Source: Luidia sarsii (Eukaryota > Echinodermata > Asteroidea > Paxillosida > Luidiidae). From it: a DNA stretch of 64,000 nt. The notes below the pieces were generated by a model. It was not told the origin of the DNA and did not search any database. It saw nothing but the letters and a program-made list of their open reading frames with translations. Of this stretch, positions 60,133-64,000 are shown piece by piece. Made by a program: the position numbers and the translations under genes. How positions within the stretch are numbered: position 1 is the first letter of the stretch; every line of letters begins with the position of its first letter. The stretch spans positions 363,045 through 427,044 of the forward strand of contig OX465103.1 of NCBI GenBank assembly GCA_949987565.1, read 5' to 3'.

Positions 60133-60337
60133 CAAAGTGTTCGTGTCTCAGCCTGTGCTTGAACTCGTCAGCTTGGAAGTTGTTGATGAAGGCGTACTCC
60201 AGTTTGAACACCCCGTAGCCTCGTTGGGCTTCCTGCGCGCTCAGGTGATACTCAAGGCGCACTTTGCTAGACGTGGATAGGTGCGGGGCCGGTCTCTTGA
60301 AGCTGCAGTAGCGTGACGACTTGTCGCCGTCGGTAAT
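60133..60337 (-). CDS. CUB domain, C-terminal half (exon, phase 0-1)
   Basis: A 205-base exon encodes ITDGDKSSRYCSFKRPAPHL, STSSKVRLEYHLSAQEAQRG and YGVFKLEYAFINNFQADEFK, then a charged tail. DGDxSS, a YC pair, a Ser-rich turn, V-R-L-E-Y and a closing F-K-L-E-Y are diagnostic of the second half of a CUB domain. The acceptor is preceded by an excellent pyrimidine tract (CTTTCTTTTTTTTGTCAG). The donor G|GTAATT is weaker. The exon that should hold the first half of this CUB, ending in phase 0, was not found between here and the window end. The tail after the CUB (NNFQADEFKHRLRHEHF) would link to the next CUB at 56.9 kb. Confidence 0.77.
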
Positions 60338-61858
60338 CTGACAAAAAAAAGAAAGGGTTGAAGAAAGATCAGTAGCGATCCGAAGCGATTCACTGTCATC
60401 TGATTGGTAGATCTTGACCACGTCTCTAAATTATTCCTTCCAATACGTACGGCGAAGTTCTAAATAGAACTTCCAAGGGTCCCCATTTTCATTCCGCGGT
60501 AAAAATAGGGGGAAAATAGAGCCGGGAACCAGTTTAATAATGCATGGTACTGTTCTAACGGTGGGTGGCGCTTGCGTTAGTAACGCAAACCAGTAAAATG
60601 GCGGAGGTAAATATCTGAACTCAGATCAACCAGATGATGATGATTTATGCTCGCGTTGTATGCATCAAATAATGAATGTTGACTCCATTCGTTATCAACG
60701 AATGAAAGTATTCTAACCATTCCACTCATAAACATTTATTATTTATAATTTATAATAATAGTCGAGGGTCTGTGGGAGGTTGTGTGGGGTTTGCTGACAT
60801 TGAAATGCACACAGAACTCCGTCCCATAAACCCCGTCCGTGAATGCATCCGTGGTTGGACCGAGTAGATCTCTTGAGGGCGCTGTAGGGTTTCCAATGAT
60901 CAGACCAGTAGGCCTACGTAAACCTGCATAGACGTTGTGTATAAACCCCCAATTCAATGGAATCCTGAATGGTACAATCTCCTCAAACAAGAGATTTCAT
61001 TACTCCCACACCAGCTCACTCTGTATGTCATCTCTGTCCATTTGTGGCAACACAACCCACTACGCCCTAACCTACAGTTTCTGAATTCTATACGCTCCCT
61101 TGCTTCCTTCAAGGCTACTTAGATAATTCTGGATTTGACTATGTGTGTGTATGCTGTGCAGAATGTGTGTACACTCTTATCAATTTTAAACCTTGATCTT
61201 TATTTATTCTGTATATCCACCCTTCTCCCTCCACCTTCAATTAATTTCGTTCGTGATGACAACTCTGCTTCGGTGGATTTTAAGTTCACTTCAAGTAAGG
61301 CCAGTCTTTGTGCTTCTTCCTTCCAATTTCCTTAAGTGGTGCAGTGCGACAGCGCTCCTAAATTAAATGCTGCGAAGAGTACAATTTGTTGGTTTTTCTC
61401 CAGCGCACAAGGCTATCATCATATGGGACCTTCCCGCGTGGAATCAAACCAAATTAAATCAGGAAAAACCAACATCAGTCCCTAAAAACACAGCGGTAAA
61501 TTCCCTGTCGGGGAGGAAGGTGATCGGAATAATGACAGCCATCTTGGGAAGTCTACCAATCCCACCAATGTCACTAATCTTCATAATGCAATAGCTCTAG
61601 TTGTTATGTACAAAATTTGATACATTTTGAGCCGAGGGAAATTTGCGATGTACATAATGATGTGCTGATGTACATATTGTGTCGTTCATTCATGTTCAAC
61701 TCAAGCAAGTCATTATACATGTGTATGAAGGCAGGTAGTTTCTAGAAAGCCTTTGTTTTAGACATAACGGTGGACCTTAAACAAACTTCCAAACCGGTTT
61801 GTGTGGATAACATTGTCAGAGACTTTAGATTCAGATTATTTTTTTACCTGTTGCTATT
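60338..61858. other. Intron or intergenic, unexplained open frame
   Basis: A minus frame at 60739-60990 follows a TCTATGCAG acceptor and includes PTAPSRDLLGPTTDAFTDGV. It matches no module I know. A plus frame ending FLNSIRSLASFKAT (about 61080-61122) faintly resembles the C-terminus of LINE reverse transcriptases. Neither is supported. Confidence 0.4.
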
Positions 61859-61996
61859 TTATTTTGAACAATAATGACGACAACCGACAAAGATGACAAC
61901 GAAAATCATGAAAACGACGATAATTAAAATAACCACAACGGCATGACTTGATAGGAATTGAAATATCGGCTGAGTCGACTGCCCTGGCTGGTAATG
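61859..61996 (-). CDS. Candidate last exon: transmembrane helix and short basic tail
   Basis: After a good acceptor (CGTCTTCTATCTTCCCAG), a 45-codon frame reads HYQPGQSTQPIFQFLSS, then HAVVVILIIVVFMIFVVIFV and GCRHYCSK, then TAA. About 20 uncharged hydrophobic residues followed by Arg/His/Lys is the stop-transfer pattern of a type I membrane protein, with a very short cytosolic end. The start is in phase 0 as drawn. An AATAAA overlaps the stop codon (61858-61863). The exon is upstream of the CUB exons in transcript order, so it cannot follow them in a linear transcript. It may end a neighbouring gene or be an alternative terminal exon. Biased GAC/AAC composition could also mimic a Val/Ile run. 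Confidence 0.42.
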   Translation of the reverse strand, partial: HYQPGQSTQPIFQFLSSHAVVVILIIVVFMIFVVIFVGCRHYCSK

Positions 61997-63447
61997 CTGG
62001 GAAGATAGAAGACGTACAACCGACTGTGTCCCCTAAGGCACTGTACATAGTCTACTGCATCCCACACTTTCCATCATTTATAGACTCGACCAGCTGCATC
62101 TATTAAGCTGGGTCTTTCCTCGAGAAATGCCCTACCATATACAGTACACATTCCGTGGCTGTACACACATGTAGTTCTTCCGGGGATCTTTCTCCGGGGT
62201 CAACGACTTATTTTCCTTTTTTTTGGATTTCGTTTCTGAGCTAATTTGTCGTTTTGAAGGATAATTGGGTCTCCCCTCTTTAAGAATCGGATAAATAAAA
62301 ACCGAAGACCACTTTCCAGTTCCTGATCAATTGCCCAATGCGGCTAGGAATTGGTAAAGCAAGCTGATTTTGTCAATGCTTAGGAAGGGCAAACAGAGGA
62401 GACTAAAATAATGGGCATCTTATGAATGGTAAAATAAAGAACATGTATGTCGTAATAGAAGGCATGTTGCATTACTATGGTCTGGTTGTACGGTAACTGA
62501 CACCAGTCATATAGTCAAAGGTCTACCCATAGGGAGCAAAGCGTGATGGCTTTATTGATCCAGAAATTGAAAAGAGTGGTCATTGGTTTGTCAACCAGAA
62601 AGTGCTGGCTGCATTCTTTGCATATATTTATCACATTTTGCAGTATTGCTTTAAATTAATTCATTTATTTGTCATTTGTCATTGGGGGGGGGGGGGGTTG
62701 TGTGATCAAGTTCTTTTCCCTCTAGTCTCAGTAGTATTAGTATCTCTGCAAATTAGTGTGGAAATCAGCTGACAACATCGTAAGAACAATTAGGAGGATT
62801 GGTATATTTGGTTGACTGTCGAGATGGGGCAAACTTCTGTAAAAATCGGGCTAATGTGAGCCTCGCCTGTGATGCAAATTCATTTAGTTACACCCTCTCT
62901 AGCCCGCTACCGTGCATGGGAACCAACCACCTGCGTAGCGGCTAGCTGGTCTCGATCTACACCGTGCCCTCAACCATATAAGCCCTGCAGCCAAACACGC
63001 TTTGACGGACAGACGGACTGGATGTGGGAGGGAGTAGGGGCCAGGGGGTAGAAGGTGGTAAAAAGACGAACTGGCTTGTTTTGCTATCTAAGCTTGGGAT
63101 TGCACAAGACTCCATCACTTGCACGGTGGGGAAGAGAAATTGAGTCATTCCTTCTTTATAAGAACAAAAGAGATATGTATTAACATGTGCTCAGAAAACA
63201 AATATATATAATCTCTCTGCTTAGAGACACAGGCTGCACGAGTTGCGTATACAGGCGTTAGAGTTGTTCTTAAACTTAGCCGGAGCACGACAGATGGAGA
63301 AATTGTTCCGATAAATCTTGTTATTGATCCCCCTTCCTTTTAGAGACAGGGGGTTTAACATAAGATAGCTGTACCATCGATGGAAAGCATTGCCCCTGGA
63401 GCGGGAAGGATTCCTGTCCCTGTACAGCTCTGAGCTCTGAGTAACGC
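61997..63447. other. No supported feature
   Basis: Unique DNA with a 14-base G run at 62684-62697. No module or splice pair recognised. Confidence 0.5.
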
Positions 63448-63482
63448 CAGAGGAGTGAGAGAGAAGAGAGAGAGAGGAGTGG

Positions 63483-63571
<89 letters not shown>

Positions 63572-63619
63572 GAGAGAGAAAGAGAGAGAGAGAGAGGGGG
63601 TGAGAGAGAGAGAGAGGGG

Positions 63620-63654
<35 letters not shown>

Positions 63655-63745
63655 AAGAGGGGAGTGGGGGAGTGAGAGAGAGGGGGAGAGAGGGAGAGAG
63701 GGGGGAGAGGTGTTGAGAGGGAGATAGAGAGAGAAAGAGATATAT
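63448..63745. repeat. GA dinucleotide tract with GGGG and GTG interruptions
   Basis: Long (GA)n runs broken by GGGGTGAGAG and GGGGAGAG. Purine on the plus strand. Confidence 0.9.
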
Positions 63746-63966
63746 AGAGAGTCAGAGACCGTCAGACAGAGGAAATGGAAGCATGTCGAAGTCATCTGAC
63801 TTTCATGAATCATGGTAGGAACTAGGTCTGCCTCATTCTGCATGTAAGCACAGGGAATGTCACCGCAGTGCTGGGTGACGTGACGAATGGTCATTGCTCC
63901 GGCACCGCCTCTCCTCCTGAAAATGGAATCATTATTCAGATTTCTTCTGAGAGTTCCATCACTCAC

Positions 63967-64000
63967 CACAGAACGCATCTTCTTTAAAGGTGCAGTATTT
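63967..64000 (-). CDS. Possible exon end running off the window (phase 1 donor)
   Basis: On the minus strand the last 34 bases read KYCTFKEDAFC followed by G|GTGAGT, a consensus phase-1 donor. Two cysteines and the phase agree with the style of the other exons. The exon start lies outside the window, so neither its length nor its domain can be judged. Confidence 0.3.

Noticed and set aside
63780..63917. A cysteine-containing exon reading TIRHVTQHCGDIPCAYMQNE
   Set aside because: The acceptor is acceptable but no strong donor follows, the frame runs into the GA tract and I recognise no family.

Overview
This window reads as nuclear DNA of an animal, most likely a marine invertebrate. An echinoderm or another non-vertebrate deuterostome is my best guess, but the sequence alone cannot fix the species. 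The reasons are short exons with GT/AG boundaries encoding extracellular modules (CUB, LDL-receptor class A, EGF), very long introns, tRNA-derived SINE-like pieces, a LINE tail, fold-back elements and an extreme load of low-complexity repeats. There are no operons, ribosome binding sites, phage genes or CRISPR arrays.

Coding content is sparse and almost all on the minus strand. Reading that strand in transcript order: a hydrophobic exon with a stop codon (61996-61859), the C-terminal half of a CUB domain (60337-60133), three exons that join in frame into a second CUB domain (56965-56871, 53362-53233, 50056-49856), an LDLa exon (15445-15311) and two EGF exons (3158-3045, 2728-2582). Most boundaries are phase 1, and the CUB exons chain 0-1, 1-0, 0-1, 1-1. 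This fits one secreted or cell-surface mosaic protein whose gene spans at least 58 kb and runs off the low-coordinate end. The 34-kb gap between the CUB and LDLa exons could hide further exons or a gene boundary. The hydrophobic exon may belong to another gene or isoform.

The rest is intron or intergenic DNA. Repeats include a CAC/CAT tract (5.4-6.3 kb), a GGCAGA hexamer tract (13.1-14.3 kb), several CT- or GA-rich tracts, a 10-bp array (27.1-28.4 kb), a 43-bp array (30.1-31.2 kb), a 33-bp CpG-rich array (32.4-32.85 kb), a 54-bp array (39.3 kb), two related 15-bp arrays (43.9-44.3 and 58.4-59.4 kb) and a 75-bp array (57.1-57.4 kb). Mobile-element remnants include a decayed gag-like frame (36.9-37.8 kb), several fold-back elements and at least nine copies of a GAAACGTC-containing hairpin. 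The many long open frames in these tracts are by-products of repeats whose unit is a multiple of three or lacks stops; I do not call them genes.

No coherent new molecular system is evident. The points most worth following are the fold-back element at 26.73-27.0 kb with mirror-image octamer, NRF-1-type and CCAAT motifs; the 33-bp array that repeats an NRF-1-type palindrome; the pair of related 15-bp satellites, one almost perfectly homogeneous over about 69 copies; and the dispersed hairpin family that may descend from a hammerhead-bearing Penelope-like element.
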